From Limnochordia bacterium (GTDB lineage: Bacteria > Bacillota > Limnochordia > Darwinibacteriales > DTU012), in the NCBI GenBank assembly GCA_007116995.1, contig SKHL01000231.1, positions 1-13,419 on the forward strand: DNA of 13,419 bases, written 5' to 3'. Shown here one piece after another: positions 4,512 to 12,128 of this stretch. Within the stretch, counting starts at the first letter, position 1. The number at the start of each line of letters is the position of its first letter. The position numbers and the translations under genes are program-made. A model generated the notes under the pieces. It was not told the origin of the DNA. It saw nothing but the letters and a program-made list of their open reading frames with translations, and searched no databases.

Positions 4512-4688
4512 ATGGTTAAGTTAACTAAGCCTCAAAGGAGAGCGAAGAAAAAAGTAGAGGCGATGAATCGACTCAACAAGAGGTTGAGGTGGATTTTTGC
4601 GAAAGATTGGGTTAAGGATTTGGTAGCGAGTGTATTTGAGAATCCTACTATGATTGATATTTTAAAAAGCAGGGCAAGAATGGATTAA
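4512..4688 (+). CDS. 58-aa basic hypothetical protein
   Basis: The protein begins MVKLTKPQRRAKKKVEAMNR and stays rich in Lys and Arg for its first 30 residues, then turns amphipathic (WVKDLVASVFENPTMIDILK). A positively charged N-terminus suggests nucleic acid binding, but no family is recognised. The ribosome site is modest (AGAGAG close to the ATG). Support comes from its position: it fills the gap between two better-supported genes on the same strand, and its TAA lies just before the ribosome site of the coiled-coil gene. Confidence 0.55.
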   Translation: MVKLTKPQRRAKKKVEAMNRLNKRLRWIFAKDWVKDLVASVFENPTMIDILKSRARMD

Positions 4689-4707
4689 TCAAGAGAGGAG
4701 AGAGGAT

Positions 4708-5193
4708 ATGTTTGGATTTGGTAAGAAGAAGAAAGAGAAGAAAGAGAAGAGTTGTGAGCATTGTTTTGCGATAGTGCAAGCGAGGAATTACCAAGTAGCA
4801 TTGAAAGAAGCTAGGGATAAGATCAGGCTTCAAGGTGACAAACTAGAAACACAGAGGAGTCTTATAAAAAACTATGAGCAATCGGAGTTAGCACTTAAAG
4901 CTCGAAACTTAGTGAAAGAAAATAAAGATTGGGAAATGAAGGTAAGTATTTATGAAACGGTAGCAAAAGAAGCAGTTGACATGGTTCGTAATTCTGAGCA
5001 AAAGGTTCAAGAGCTGGAAAGAACTCTGAAGAATTACGAGAAGGCTCATAAGATGGTGGTTAATGAACTGAAGCAGAAGAAAGCTCTGGTGGAGTTCTAC
5101 AGCAAAAAAATTGCTAGGTTGAATATGGTTAACGAATTTATTTGCAAGAAGCAAGAAATGGGGATAGGAACGGAGCTGGATTGCCATGGGTGA
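4708..5193 (+). CDS. 161-aa coiled-coil protein
   Basis: After a Lys-rich start (MFGFGKKKKEKKEKS) comes CEHC at residues 17-20, then a long charged helix with heptad character from about residue 30 to 140 (for example VQELERTLKNYEKAHKMVV), so the protein is mostly coiled coil. The CEHC alone is a half zinc site. A strong ribosome site (GAGAGGAGAGAGG) precedes the ATG. The last eight bases overlap the next gene, indicating cotranslation. Function is unknown. Its place just ahead of the packaging genes makes a structural, scaffolding or packaging-accessory role possible, without direct support. Confidence 0.75.
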   Translation: MFGFGKKKKEKKEKSCEHCFAIVQARNYQVALKEARDKIRLQGDKLETQRSLIKNYEQSELALKARNLVKENKDWEMKVSIYETVAKEAVDMVRNSEQKVQELERTLKNYEKAHKMVVNELKQKKALVEFYSKKIARLNMVNEFICKKQEMGIGTELDCHG

Positions 5194-5614
5194 GTACAAG
5201 TCTATTCTGGATAACGAAGAGAATAACGAGAAGAGTATAGATGAGCTGGTATTGTCCCAGGTCCAGATAGCGAATATCATCAACGAACGTGCGCTTGCTG
5301 GGAAGAGTGATTCCTGGAGATACCTGGATATAGCCAAAGATATCCGGTTAGGCGAAAAGGGATTAGGTAAAGATATCCATCTGCATTTTCATAGTACCGA
5401 AGAAGTAGATATCAAGGACTGGAACTGTGAGATAGATAAGTTTAACCAGTACCGGTACAAGGATGTGGAAGCGTTCAAGAAAGCGGTAATGATGAGTGTA
5501 TTGTTCTCAGAACAAGAGAAAGAAGTATTATTAAATCTGAACGATGAAGCTCTCAAGGTTATTGCCCGCAACATGAGAGACATCCAGGGGGAGGAGGCAG
5601 AGAATGAAAATTAA
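5186..5614 (+). CDS. 142-aa hypothetical protein ahead of terminase
   Basis: No family is recognised. The first 60 residues are acidic and helical (MGEYKSILDNEENNEKSIDE onward), followed by a short strand with HLHFHS near residue 67. The C-terminal half is helical (YKDVEAFKKAVMMSVLFSEQ, then KEVLLNLNDEALKVIARN), ending in an acidic tail. It overlaps both neighbours (8 bases upstream, 11 downstream), so all three are translated together. It sits three genes before the large terminase, where small terminase subunits and their accessories are common. It is a second-choice candidate for that role, behind the HTH protein. Confidence 0.72.
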   Translation: MGEYKSILDNEENNEKSIDELVLSQVQIANIINERALAGKSDSWRYLDIAKDIRLGEKGLGKDIHLHFHSTEEVDIKDWNCEIDKFNQYRYKDVEAFKKAVMMSVLFSEQEKEVLLNLNDEALKVIARNMRDIQGEEAENEN

Positions 5615-5873
5615 GACCTTGTGGGAATATTTTGAAGAAGAGTTGGTTGGGTATGAAATAAATCCTAGGGAGATGGCTGATGCATTGGGATTCGATAGAA
5701 GTGAAACATTTCGAAGATACAAAGAAGGGCTTAGTTATCCTGATTTTGAAATGTGTTATAAGCTTAGTAAGTGTTATCCTATTGATCCAGAAACTTTATA
5801 CCAGCGAGTATGTGAGATCAAGGCTACCCATAAAGAACTGGGTGTGCTCAAGAAAGGGAAACGAAATGGATAA
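5604..5873 (+). CDS. 89-aa HTH protein, candidate small terminase subunit or regulator
   Basis: Residues about 18-55 (INPREMADALGFDRSETFRR, then YKEGLSYPDFEMCYKLSK) read as a Cro/XRE-like helix-turn-helix: a short helix MADALGF, a turn, and a recognition helix around SETFRRYKEG. The rest is helical and ends basic (KELGVLKKGKRNG). The ribosome site is very strong (GGGGGAGGAGG), and the start overlaps the previous gene by 11 bases. A small HTH protein two genes before terL fits a small terminase subunit that recognises the packaging site, but it is shorter than most and lacks an obvious oligomerisation segment. A transcriptional regulator is the alternative. Confidence 0.68.
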   Translation: MKIKTLWEYFEEELVGYEINPREMADALGFDRSETFRRYKEGLSYPDFEMCYKLSKCYPIDPETLYQRVCEIKATHKELGVLKKGKRNG

Positions 5874-6000
5874 AGAGTTACTAGAAATCTACAATCAAGG
5901 TCTGGATGAGTATGCAGAAGCTATGGGTGGAGAAAACAAGGGTGAGCTATTGGAATATCATCCTATGTGGATAGGGAGTTTTCCTTTCAGCACCAACTAA
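5866..6000 (+). CDS. 44-aa hypothetical protein
   Basis: The protein begins MDKELLEIYNQGLDEYAEAM, a single amphipathic helix, and ends HPMWIGSFPFSTN, an aromatic tail that could be a docking peptide. It overlaps the HTH gene by eight bases and is preceded by AAAGGG at workable spacing. The same frame is open further upstream, but that part only shadows the HTH gene. Its TAA lies 21 bases before the terminase start. No family is recognised. Confidence 0.55.
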   Translation: MDKELLEIYNQGLDEYAEAMGGENKGELLEYHPMWIGSFPFSTN

Positions 6001-6021
6001 CAGAATAGCGAGGATTTAGTA

Positions 6022-6633
6022 TTGAGTAGATTTAACCTGGAGTTTGTACCTCACCTTACCCAAAAGCAGTTTTTGTCTTGCCCTGCTGATGAGATTTTGT
6101 TTGGTGGTTCGCTTGGTGGAGGTAAGAGCTGTATAGCTGTTAACAAAGCTTTTATTCTGGGCTGTGCGCATGCTGGTATTCATATCGGATTATTCCGAAG
6201 AACAGTACAAGACTTGAGAATGACACTGCTCCAGGAGATATTTACCTGGTATCCCAAAGAGCTGTACCATTATTCAGACAAGAACCGAACAGTGTATTTG
6301 CCAAATGGTTCAAGGATAACCTTGAACTATGTAGAGAATGATGGTGATCTGGAGAATTATAAATCAGTACAGTTTGATGTACTGATAATTGATGAGGCTA
6401 TAGATTTTACTGAGTATCAGCTTTCCTGGCTAAAGACTACTCGTGTAAGATCGAGCCGATACGGACTAGCAAGAACTTATCTTCTTACCAATCCAATAGG
6501 CCCGGCAAGGGTTTACCTCAAGAAAAGATATATTGATGGCAAAGAGCCGTTAAAGTTATATAAAACCAAAGAGACTGAGATGATCCCTGATGAAGGAATA
6601 GAGATCGAAGGAATCCTGGTTAAACCAAAATAG
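6022..6633 (+). CDS. terL: Large terminase, N-terminal ATPase half (ends at in-frame TAG)
   Basis: This reading opens at a TTG with GAGGA seven bases upstream. It contains the large-terminase motor: Walker A GGSLGGGKS near residues 28-36, an arginine-containing strand IGLFRRT, Walker B VLIIDEA near residue 120, and the coupling motif YLLTNP. This domain hydrolyses ATP to pump DNA into the prohead. The frame ends at TAG (6631-6633) immediately after VKPK. The same frame continues as QIYIPSRLTDNPAL, the family's usual linker into the nuclease domain, so protein similarity runs straight across the stop. It could be a nonsense mutation, a readthrough site, a suppressed codon or a sequencing error. 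Confidence 0.9.
   Translation: MSRFNLEFVPHLTQKQFLSCPADEILFGGSLGGGKSCIAVNKAFILGCAHAGIHIGLFRRTVQDLRMTLLQEIFTWYPKELYHYSDKNRTVYLPNGSRITLNYVENDGDLENYKSVQFDVLIIDEAIDFTEYQLSWLKTTRVRSSRYGLARTYLLTNPIGPARVYLKKRYIDGKEPLKLYKTKETEMIPDEGIEIEGILVKPK
6631..6633 (+). other. terL: In-frame amber codon inside terL
   Basis: TAG lies between AAA and CAG, in phase with both halves. Replacing it with any amino acid gives one uninterrupted terminase of 482 residues. One C-to-T change from CAG would create it. The following CAG ATA partly resembles the CAR-YYA readthrough context known from plant RNA viruses, matching in the first codon only. Confidence 0.92.
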
Positions 6634-7470
6634 CAGATATATATTCCTTCCCGGCTAACTGACAATCCGGCCTTGATGAAGAACGACCCTACCTACTTGT
6701 TCCGACTAAGAGAACTGAATCAAGATGACTTCCTGGCATTATTGCTGGGAAGCTGGGATAACCAGTCTGGTTTGTTCTTTAAAGAATGGAGCGAGAGAGA
6801 CCATGTGATAAATAGCTATACTCCTACCAATTCTGATAGGCTATATATGTACATGGACTGGGGATCAGCTAAACCTTGTGCTATTGGATTCTTTGCTGTG
6901 CAACCCGATAGAAGAGTAAAGCTTTTTGATGAGATTTATACTGTTAAACCTTTTATGAATGATGCTGGAATGAACTATAACGCTGAAGAAGTAGCTGATT
7001 TAATAGCCAATAGGCTCAAGGTTATGCACTCAAGTCTGGGGCAAATACCGCAAATGCTGATACTGGACTCTCAATGCTGGGCTAAAGATGGATCTTTTGG
7101 GTTTAGCATAGCAGAGATAATCCAGAAGAAGCTGGAACCATTCAAGGTTCTGGTAGTCCAGGCTAGAAAAGATAGAGTTAATGGCTGGCAGCTGTGTAGA
7201 AAATATTTGATTAAAGAAGAAGGAGTTCCCTTCTTCCAGGTAACCAAGAACTGTGAACATTTTATCCGAACGGTCCCCTCTTTACTACACTCAGGAATAA
7301 TCGATGGAGATATCGATTCCTCTATGGAAGATCACCATGGAGATGGATGGAGATATGGCCTGACCTATATGCCACCTCCTGCACATTTCAGCAAAATACA
7401 GCTTATCACCAAAGGCAGCGAAGCCTGGTTTGACTACATGGATATGAAAAGATCTGGAGTAATGAGTTAA
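6634..7470 (+). CDS. terL: Large terminase, C-terminal nuclease half
   Basis: In the same frame as the ATPase half, this part begins QIYIPSRLTDNP. It carries the RNase-H-like nuclease: the first acidic strand YMYMDWGSAKP, a second strand MLILDSQCW, and a C-terminal DHHGDGWRYGL motif that supplies a late metal-binding Asp. It should cut concatemeric DNA at the start and end of packaging. If made separately, translation could restart at TTG 6673 or ATG 6676, but no ribosome site stands before them. A fused product is therefore the simpler reading. The stop is TAA, followed by a 68-base gap containing a promoter-like site. Confidence 0.88.
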   Translation, partial: QIYIPSRLTDNPALMKNDPTYLFRLRELNQDDFLALLLGSWDNQSGLFFKEWSERDHVINSYTPTNSDRLYMYMDWGSAKPCAIGFFAVQPDRRVKLFDEIYTVKPFMNDAGMNYNAEEVADLIANRLKVMHSSLGQIPQMLILDSQCWAKDGSFGFSIAEIIQKKLEPFKVLVVQARKDRVNGWQLCRKYLIKEEGVPFFQVTKNCEHFIRTVPSLLHSGIIDGDIDSSMEDHHGDGWRYGLTYMPPPAHFSKIQLITKGSEAWFDYMDMKRSGVMS

Positions 7471-7474
7471 AAAT

Positions 7475-7503
7475 TTGACAGCACCCTGAAATTATGCTTC
7501 AAT
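7475..7503 (+). promoter_or_regulatory. Candidate promoter between terminase and portal
   Basis: A perfect -35 TTGACA (7475-7480), a 17-base spacer and TTCAAT (7498-7503) preceded by TGC form a good sigma70-type extended -10 promoter. It starts five bases after the terL stop and would drive portal and the head genes separately from the genes upstream. Confidence 0.5.
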
Positions 7504-7538
7504 TAAAATAGATTGAGTACGAGATCGGGATTTGTCAA

Positions 7539-9305
7539 GTGAAAAATTATAAGCATGACAACTTAATGAAGTTGGTTCAGTCTTCACAGCGGTGGAGACA
7601 AAACGAGGCTGAACCCGACTGGAAAAGAAACCTGAGCTGGTACAAGTCCAATTATCATATGGACGATTTTTACGCAGCAAACTTCCCTGAATTTAAAGAT
7701 AAGAAATATTCTGTGAACTTGGCTTATGCGGTAGTGGAAACTATTCTTTCTGCTACTCATACCCGGTTCCCTGACTTTTCTTTTCATGTGCATGACTCTA
7801 ATCGGGAAACCGAAGAGCTGATGATGCACCAGATGGGCTACGATGCTGGCCCTCGTCAACATATCAGTATGAAAAAGTTTAGTAGATCCCTGGAAGAAAC
7901 CTGCAAAAAAATAGGAATAGACATCAAGATCAAGAATACCAACCGACAAGCTATCACTGATGCTATTCTTCTCAAATATGGAGTTGTGAAACTAGGATAC
8001 AAGATCAACAAAGACAATAAAGCCATGGAGCATTTGAATTCTCCTGAAGAATTGGCAAAGATAGGGCTTACTCCAAACGATCTAGAAGTATCAGACATAA
8101 TCAAGTCAGAATCTCCTTACGATATTCGCATAGACCCTCGCAGGGTATTGTTCCCTCCTGATGCTGAATGGGGAAGGTGGCCTTGGATATGTATTGAAAC
8201 ATTCCTTTCAAAAGAAGAAGCTGAAAAGAAATACAAAAAGACCATTAAGGCCACCCATTCAGGTGAAGAATACCGTGATGACCGTCATGAAAACTCTGGG
8301 ATAGACTATGTGAAGCTCTATGAGTTCCATAGTTTTGATCCTGACGATCCAAGAGTGGTAGTGTTTACTGATGATGAGTTGTTAGGGGATGAAGAATATC
8401 CTTTGGTTGATGAGGCAACTGGACAAACCAAGAGCTTGATTAAAGTGATGTGGTTTAACGAGCCTATTGATGGTGGATATCCTCAATGCGAGATAGACCT
8501 GGTAGCCCCTCAGCTTAAAGAAGCTAACATGCAATACCATAGGCGAGTAGAAAACGCCAAGAAGTTTACTACACAGTACCAGTTTTCCGGTAACTATACT
8601 CCTGACCAGATAGAAAAATTTGTAAATAACCCTGATGGTGGATATATTCATGCAACGGATCACCGTTCAAAAGTAGGGCCGGTAGAAAAACTATCTAATG
8701 GAGCTGAGTTCTATGAAAATATTAGAAGTATTTTTAATGAAATTCTGGAGGTTCTGGGATTAACTGATTACCATATGGGCCGACCTGACCGTGAACGTAA
8801 GGCTACTGAAGCGCAGATCATGGAACGTGCCATGATGAACAGGGTAGGAGCAAGAAGAGAAAAGATAGAAGACTTTTGTTTTGAACAAATCGACACTTTG
8901 GTAGAACTGTTAAAAAACTATATGCAGCAACCGAAACAAATGAAAACCAAGTACCGCAGAGGTTCAGTAATAACCTGGAATCTTACCGCTGAACTATTGC
9001 AACTAACCGATATGGATATCACTGTGCAGCGTGGATCTACTATAGAGTTTGATGTGGACTTCGAGATAGCCAGGGCTGAAAGACTAGCAAAGATAGCTCA
9101 AGCTTTTGGGCCGGTTATAAACCTACCGGAGTTAGCCAAGAGAACTTTCGAGCGATTAGGAGAAGAGGATGTGGATGACCTGATCCTTTCTGAAGAACCG
9201 CAACCAGTGCCGTTACCTGGTGGAGATGGTGGCGCTAAGATGTCTGCTTCTCCTTCTGGTAGTCCGGATCCCCTTCAGGCGCAACATGGAGGTATGCCGG
9301 GATGA
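7539..9305 (+). CDS. Portal protein
   Basis: This 588-aa protein has portal length, position and pattern. The N-terminal region RWRQNEAEPDWKRNLSWY is followed by NLAYAVVETILSATHTRFPD, a helical clip/wing region with YDIRIDPRRVLFPPDA. The late segment LTDYHMGRPDRERKATEAQ with MERAMMNRVGARREKIEDF is the conserved portal stem and crown signature. It forms the dodecameric ring at one vertex through which terminase pumps DNA. The GTG start is preceded by a weak GGGA eight bases upstream. An in-frame TAG at 7509 bars a longer start. The Gly/Pro/Ser-rich tail ends GGMPG. Its stop overlaps the next ATG (ATGA). Confidence 0.88.
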   Translation: MKNYKHDNLMKLVQSSQRWRQNEAEPDWKRNLSWYKSNYHMDDFYAANFPEFKDKKYSVNLAYAVVETILSATHTRFPDFSFHVHDSNRETEELMMHQMGYDAGPRQHISMKKFSRSLEETCKKIGIDIKIKNTNRQAITDAILLKYGVVKLGYKINKDNKAMEHLNSPEELAKIGLTPNDLEVSDIIKSESPYDIRIDPRRVLFPPDAEWGRWPWICIETFLSKEEAEKKYKKTIKATHSGEEYRDDRHENSGIDYVKLYEFHSFDPDDPRVVVFTDDELLGDEEYPLVDEATGQTKSLIKVMWFNEPIDGGYPQCEIDLVAPQLKEANMQYHRRVENAKKFTTQYQFSGNYTPDQIEKFVNNPDGGYIHATDHRSKVGPVEKLSNGAEFYENIRSIFNEILEVLGLTDYHMGRPDRERKATEAQIMERAMMNRVGARREKIEDFCFEQIDTLVELLKNYMQQPKQMKTKYRRGSVITWNLTAELLQLTDMDITVQRGSTIEFDVDFEIARAERLAKIAQAFGPVINLPELAKRTFERLGEEDVDDLILSEEPQPVPLPGGDGGAKMSASPSGSPDPLQAQHGGMPG

Positions 9306-9670
9306 TCTATGATTACAAGTGTGAGCATTGCCAACATGAAGAAGAGAAGGTGAATGTACCTTCCGAGAAAAGAGATAACCAGAAGTGTGAACAATGCGGA
9401 GAACCAGCAACAAGGATATTCTCTGTTGGCCATTTATTTGTGGACGTTAATATTGGCAAATACGATCAGGTCTTAGGACAGGTGATCGAGTCTTCTCACC
9501 ATAGAAGACAAGTAATGAAAGAAAAAGGGTTTGCCGATATTGTCAAAGTTGGAACTGCTACCAAGCAGATAGCCCAACACAACGAAAAGGTTCGTCAACA
9601 TAGACGAACAGAAGGGGCTAAGAAGCTAAGGCAAGCTGCCGAAAGGGTAGTAGCTAAGGCCGGCCTCTAA
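9302..9670 (+). CDS. FmdB-like zinc-ribbon protein in the head module
   Basis: The first 42 residues match the FmdB/CxxC zinc-ribbon pattern: MIYDYKCEHCQHEEEKVNVP, then CEQCGEPATRIFS. Two CxxC pairs would hold one zinc. The remaining 80 residues are helical and strongly basic (HRRQVMKEKGF, HNEKVRQHRRTEGAKKLR), unlike stand-alone FmdB proteins, which are shorter. The start overlaps the portal stop (ATGA), indicating translational coupling. Such ribbons are found between portal and scaffold in other phages, where their function is not settled; DNA or capsid contact is plausible from the basic tail. Confidence 0.75.
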   Translation: MIYDYKCEHCQHEEEKVNVPSEKRDNQKCEQCGEPATRIFSVGHLFVDVNIGKYDQVLGQVIESSHHRRQVMKEKGFADIVKVGTATKQIAQHNEKVRQHRRTEGAKKLRQAAERVVAKAGL

Positions 9671-9673
9671 TCG

Positions 9674-9693
9674 ATATCCGAGTATTCGGGTAT
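9674..9693 (+). other. Small hairpin between zinc-ribbon gene and scaffold
   Basis: ATATCCGA (9674-9681) and TCGGGTAT (9686-9693) form an 8-bp stem with one G-U pair and a GTAT loop. No T-run follows, so it is more likely a processing or mRNA-stability element than a terminator. Confidence 0.35.
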
Positions 9694-9730
9694 ACGCAGT
9701 CAGCCATGACTTTAAAGATAGGAGAGAGTA

Positions 9731-10591
9731 ATGGGTATTCGTGAAGCGTTGGAAAAGGGATTTGAAAAAGCCAAACCTGAAGGGATGGAAGACATGGAGG
9801 GTATGATTTCTTACGAGGAAGAAACACCCGATATAGCCACCCAAGAAGAAGAGGCAGACGTTGAGACTGAAGAAGAGGAATCTTCTGAGGAGTCCAACGA
9901 GGGCGAAGAAGAAGAGACTGAAGAATCCGGAGAGGAAGAAGAGTCTGGCAAAAAAAAGCCCAAGAAGAAAAAGAATTCCTATGACAACCGGATTGGTCAA
10001 CTGACCAAAGAGAAATACCAGCTTCGTTCAGAGTTCGATGGTTACAGGTCTGAGGCCGAGGTGAGTATCAGGGAGAAAGACAAGATAATCGAAGAGCTCA
10101 AAAAACAGCTTGAGGAGGATGGGTACGAAGCCCCGAAGATGACTCAAGCAGAGATAGATGCCAAGATCAGGGCCGAAGCAAGACGGCTTGCCGATATGGA
10201 GAAAATGTCAGGCAAGGTTGAGCAGCATAAGAAGATGGATGCAGAAGTAACCGTTATGGTAATGAAAGCATTTGCTGATAAGTTCAATAAAGAACTGGAT
10301 GCGTTTGATGATGATACCAATGAAGACATTCAAATGCTTGCTTCTGTGTACAAAGCGGATCCTGAAAGATGGAGATCTATCTTCAAGAAAGATGGAGTTA
10401 AAACTGTTTTAAATAGGCTTAAAGGGGTTTCCCCTGAAAAGCCCAAAGCGAAAGATGCTTTGAAAAAAATAAAGAAACTTGATGTCATAAATGATTCAAG
10501 TTCAACGAACATCTCTCCTGGAAGTTCTGCCGAAAGGCCCAAAGGATTAAGGGCCGCAATGGAAAGAGCCATGGAGAAGATCAAGACGTAA
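9731..10591 (+). CDS. Capsid scaffolding protein
   Basis: This 286-aa protein has the composition of a scaffold: a very acidic stretch at about residues 25-75 (EEEADVETEEEESSEESNE), a basic patch KKKPKKKK near 76-83, a coiled coil at about 90-125 (KDKIIEELKKQLEED), and further helices to a basic C-terminus GLRAAMERAMEKIK, which in scaffolds usually touches the capsid. It lies directly before the major capsid gene, its classic place. It would guide prohead assembly and then leave. The ribosome site AGGAGAG before the ATG is strong. No protease motif is visible, so it does not look like a protease-scaffold fusion. Confidence 0.8.
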   Translation: MGIREALEKGFEKAKPEGMEDMEGMISYEEETPDIATQEEEADVETEEEESSEESNEGEEEETEESGEEEESGKKKPKKKKNSYDNRIGQLTKEKYQLRSEFDGYRSEAEVSIREKDKIIEELKKQLEEDGYEAPKMTQAEIDAKIRAEARRLADMEKMSGKVEQHKKMDAEVTVMVMKAFADKFNKELDAFDDDTNEDIQMLASVYKADPERWRSIFKKDGVKTVLNRLKGVSPEKPKAKDALKKIKKLDVINDSSSTNISPGSSAERPKGLRAAMERAMEKIKT

Positions 10592-10603
10592 GGAGATACT
10601 ATA

Positions 10604-11596
10604 ATGGATTGGGCTTGGTTAGATACCTTATTCAACGCAACACTGGAGGAATACAAGACTGAGCTGGCTGATAATGTTTTTGAAAGCCATGCGATACTTG
10701 AGATCCTCAAGAAAAACTCTAAGGTTCCTACAATGACAGTTGGAACTAAACTGATTATACCGGTACTGTTTGGTAAGGCTAAAGGATTGGTTAACTATGG
10801 ATACTACGACAAGATCCAGATCAAAACTGCTGGTGGCCTCCAACAGGCAGAAGTTCCTATGTCCAGGTTTGCTATCCCGATGGCGATAGCTACTCAGGAG
10901 TTGGAAGAAAACTCTGGGAAAGCTAAGATCATCGACCTTCTACAGATGAAGCTCATGCAAGCCGAGCAGACCCTGGAGGAAGGGTTGGCCTCACAGCTTT
11001 GGGGTACTGATATTATCAGAACCGAAAACGGTGTGCCCCTGCTGTCTATCCAGAAGATGATCGAGCCTGGAGCAACCGATGGGGATCCAGCCTACAATAC
11101 CGAGTTCATGGGAATTGATCCCTCTGCTGCTGGTATGTCCCCCTGGAAAGCTCAGTTTGTGAAAGGTAGCGATACCAGAAAAGGGCTAAGAGATCTGGTA
11201 AACAAGTGTAAAGATGGAAGTAAAGGGCTTGACGTTATCGTGACCAATGAGGATGGATATAACGCTTATGAAGACCTCCTTCTGGCAACGACTACTGATG
11301 TTGGTATCCGGTACACGGATAACAAAAAAGGCGACGCTTCCTATGCTGATCTGTCCATCAAGAACATCAACATCATTCTTGATAAGAATTGTCCTTCTGT
11401 CCAGGCGAACAAACCTGATTACTACGGCCTGAACTCTAAGTCTATCGGGTTCAAGATATCTGGTATCAGGAAGAAACCGTTCAACGAACCAGATGACCAG
11501 GACGCAAGAAGCACTATCCTTTTTGTCCAGGCACAGTTGTTCACCAACGAAAGACGCAGACATGGGGTGTTTAAAACGATTGCTGCTGCTGATTAA
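10604..11596 (+). CDS. Major capsid protein
   Basis: This 330-aa protein has the size, position and pattern of an HK97-fold capsid subunit. A helical N-arm (MDWAWLDTLFNATLEEYK) is followed by VGTKLIIPVLFGKAKGLVNY, the E-loop-like segment GLQQAEVPMSRFAIPMAIAT, a spine helix ELEENSGKAKIIDLLQ, and a P-domain strand LDVIVTNEDGYNAYEDLL. The late INIILDKNCP and the C-terminal FVQAQLFTNERRRHGVFKTI complete a shell-type fold. The start follows AGGAG eight bases upstream, with 12 bases between it and the scaffold stop. A strong terminator follows, which fits a highly expressed gene. The N-terminus shows no cleaved prodomain, consistent with a separate scaffold. Confidence 0.85.
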   Translation: MDWAWLDTLFNATLEEYKTELADNVFESHAILEILKKNSKVPTMTVGTKLIIPVLFGKAKGLVNYGYYDKIQIKTAGGLQQAEVPMSRFAIPMAIATQELEENSGKAKIIDLLQMKLMQAEQTLEEGLASQLWGTDIIRTENGVPLLSIQKMIEPGATDGDPAYNTEFMGIDPSAAGMSPWKAQFVKGSDTRKGLRDLVNKCKDGSKGLDVIVTNEDGYNAYEDLLLATTTDVGIRYTDNKKGDASYADLSIKNINIILDKNCPSVQANKPDYYGLNSKSIGFKISGIRKKPFNEPDDQDARSTILFVQAQLFTNERRRHGVFKTIAAAD

Positions 11597-11603
11597 TTAA
11601 CAA

Positions 11604-11632
11604 ACCCTCCAGGTTTCCTGGAGGGTACTTTT
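11604..11632 (+). terminator. Terminator after the major capsid gene
   Basis: ACCCTCCAGG pairs perfectly with CCTGGAGGGT around a TTT loop and is followed by ACTTTT. The T-run is short, so partial readthrough into the decoration gene is likely, which would set a capsid-to-decoration ratio. Confidence 0.8.
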
Positions 11633-11660
11633 ACAGGAGTTTAATTTAAGGAGTAAGAAA

Positions 11661-12065
11661 ATGGCATTTAGAATAAGTAATCCGGTCATAAATGACGGTA
11701 GCATTGATGAACTCATCGAGGTTAAAGCAAGTGGTGAGCTTACTGTAGGTTGCCCTTGTGCAATCTATGGGGGAGTGGATGGCGAACTGGTAGGGATCAA
11801 GTGTGCGGTAGACGCTAACACTATCATGGATAAGATAGGCGTTCCTGTAGCCACTATAGCCAACGGAGCTGTCGGTATGGTCAAGTATCGGGGAAGACTG
11901 AAGTTCGCTTCTCTTGCTAGCGGAGGTGCTAAAGGGAAAGGCGTTACGGCAATCTCTATAGCAGGAGCTGTAACCGCTGCAACTGATCCTAGCGCAACCA
12001 ATATTGACGATGGTGTTATCAAAGGCATTGCTGCTGATACTGCCGGGATGATTGTGAAGCTTTAA
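11661..12065 (+). CDS. Head decoration / capsid cement protein (DUF2190-like)
   Basis: This 134-aa protein is rich in Gly, Ala and Val and alternates short beta strands, as in small capsid cement proteins of the DUF2190 type: IDELIEVKASGELTVG, GKGVTAISIAGAVTAAT, and a closing GIAADTAGMIVKL. It follows the major capsid gene, the usual place for a protein that binds the outside of the expanded shell and stabilises it. The ATG has GGAG eight bases upstream. It is flanked by terminators on both sides, so its output is insulated from its neighbours. The family label rests on composition and position and is less certain than the role. Confidence 0.68.
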   Translation: MAFRISNPVINDGSIDELIEVKASGELTVGCPCAIYGGVDGELVGIKCAVDANTIMDKIGVPVATIANGAVGMVKYRGRLKFASLASGGAKGKGVTAISIAGAVTAATDPSATNIDDGVIKGIAADTAGMIVKL

Positions 12066-12072
12066 TATTTCG

Positions 12073-12109
12073 AGAAGAGGGGCTAATCCTCTGGCCCCTC
12101 TTCTACTTT
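12073..12109 (+). terminator. Terminator after the decoration gene
   Basis: AGAAGAGGGGC (12073-12083) and GCCCCTCTTCT (12094-12104) form a perfect 11-bp stem with a 10-base loop, followed by ACTTT. A second terminator within 500 bases suggests stepped expression of the head genes. Confidence 0.75.
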
Positions 12110-12128
12110 AAACAAGGAGAATAAAGAA

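Noticed and set aside
6634..6678. A separately started nuclease gene at TTG 6673 or ATG 6676
   Set aside because: No ribosome site precedes either codon, and the conserved IPSRLTDNP linker lies upstream of both, so a separate start would drop conserved sequence.
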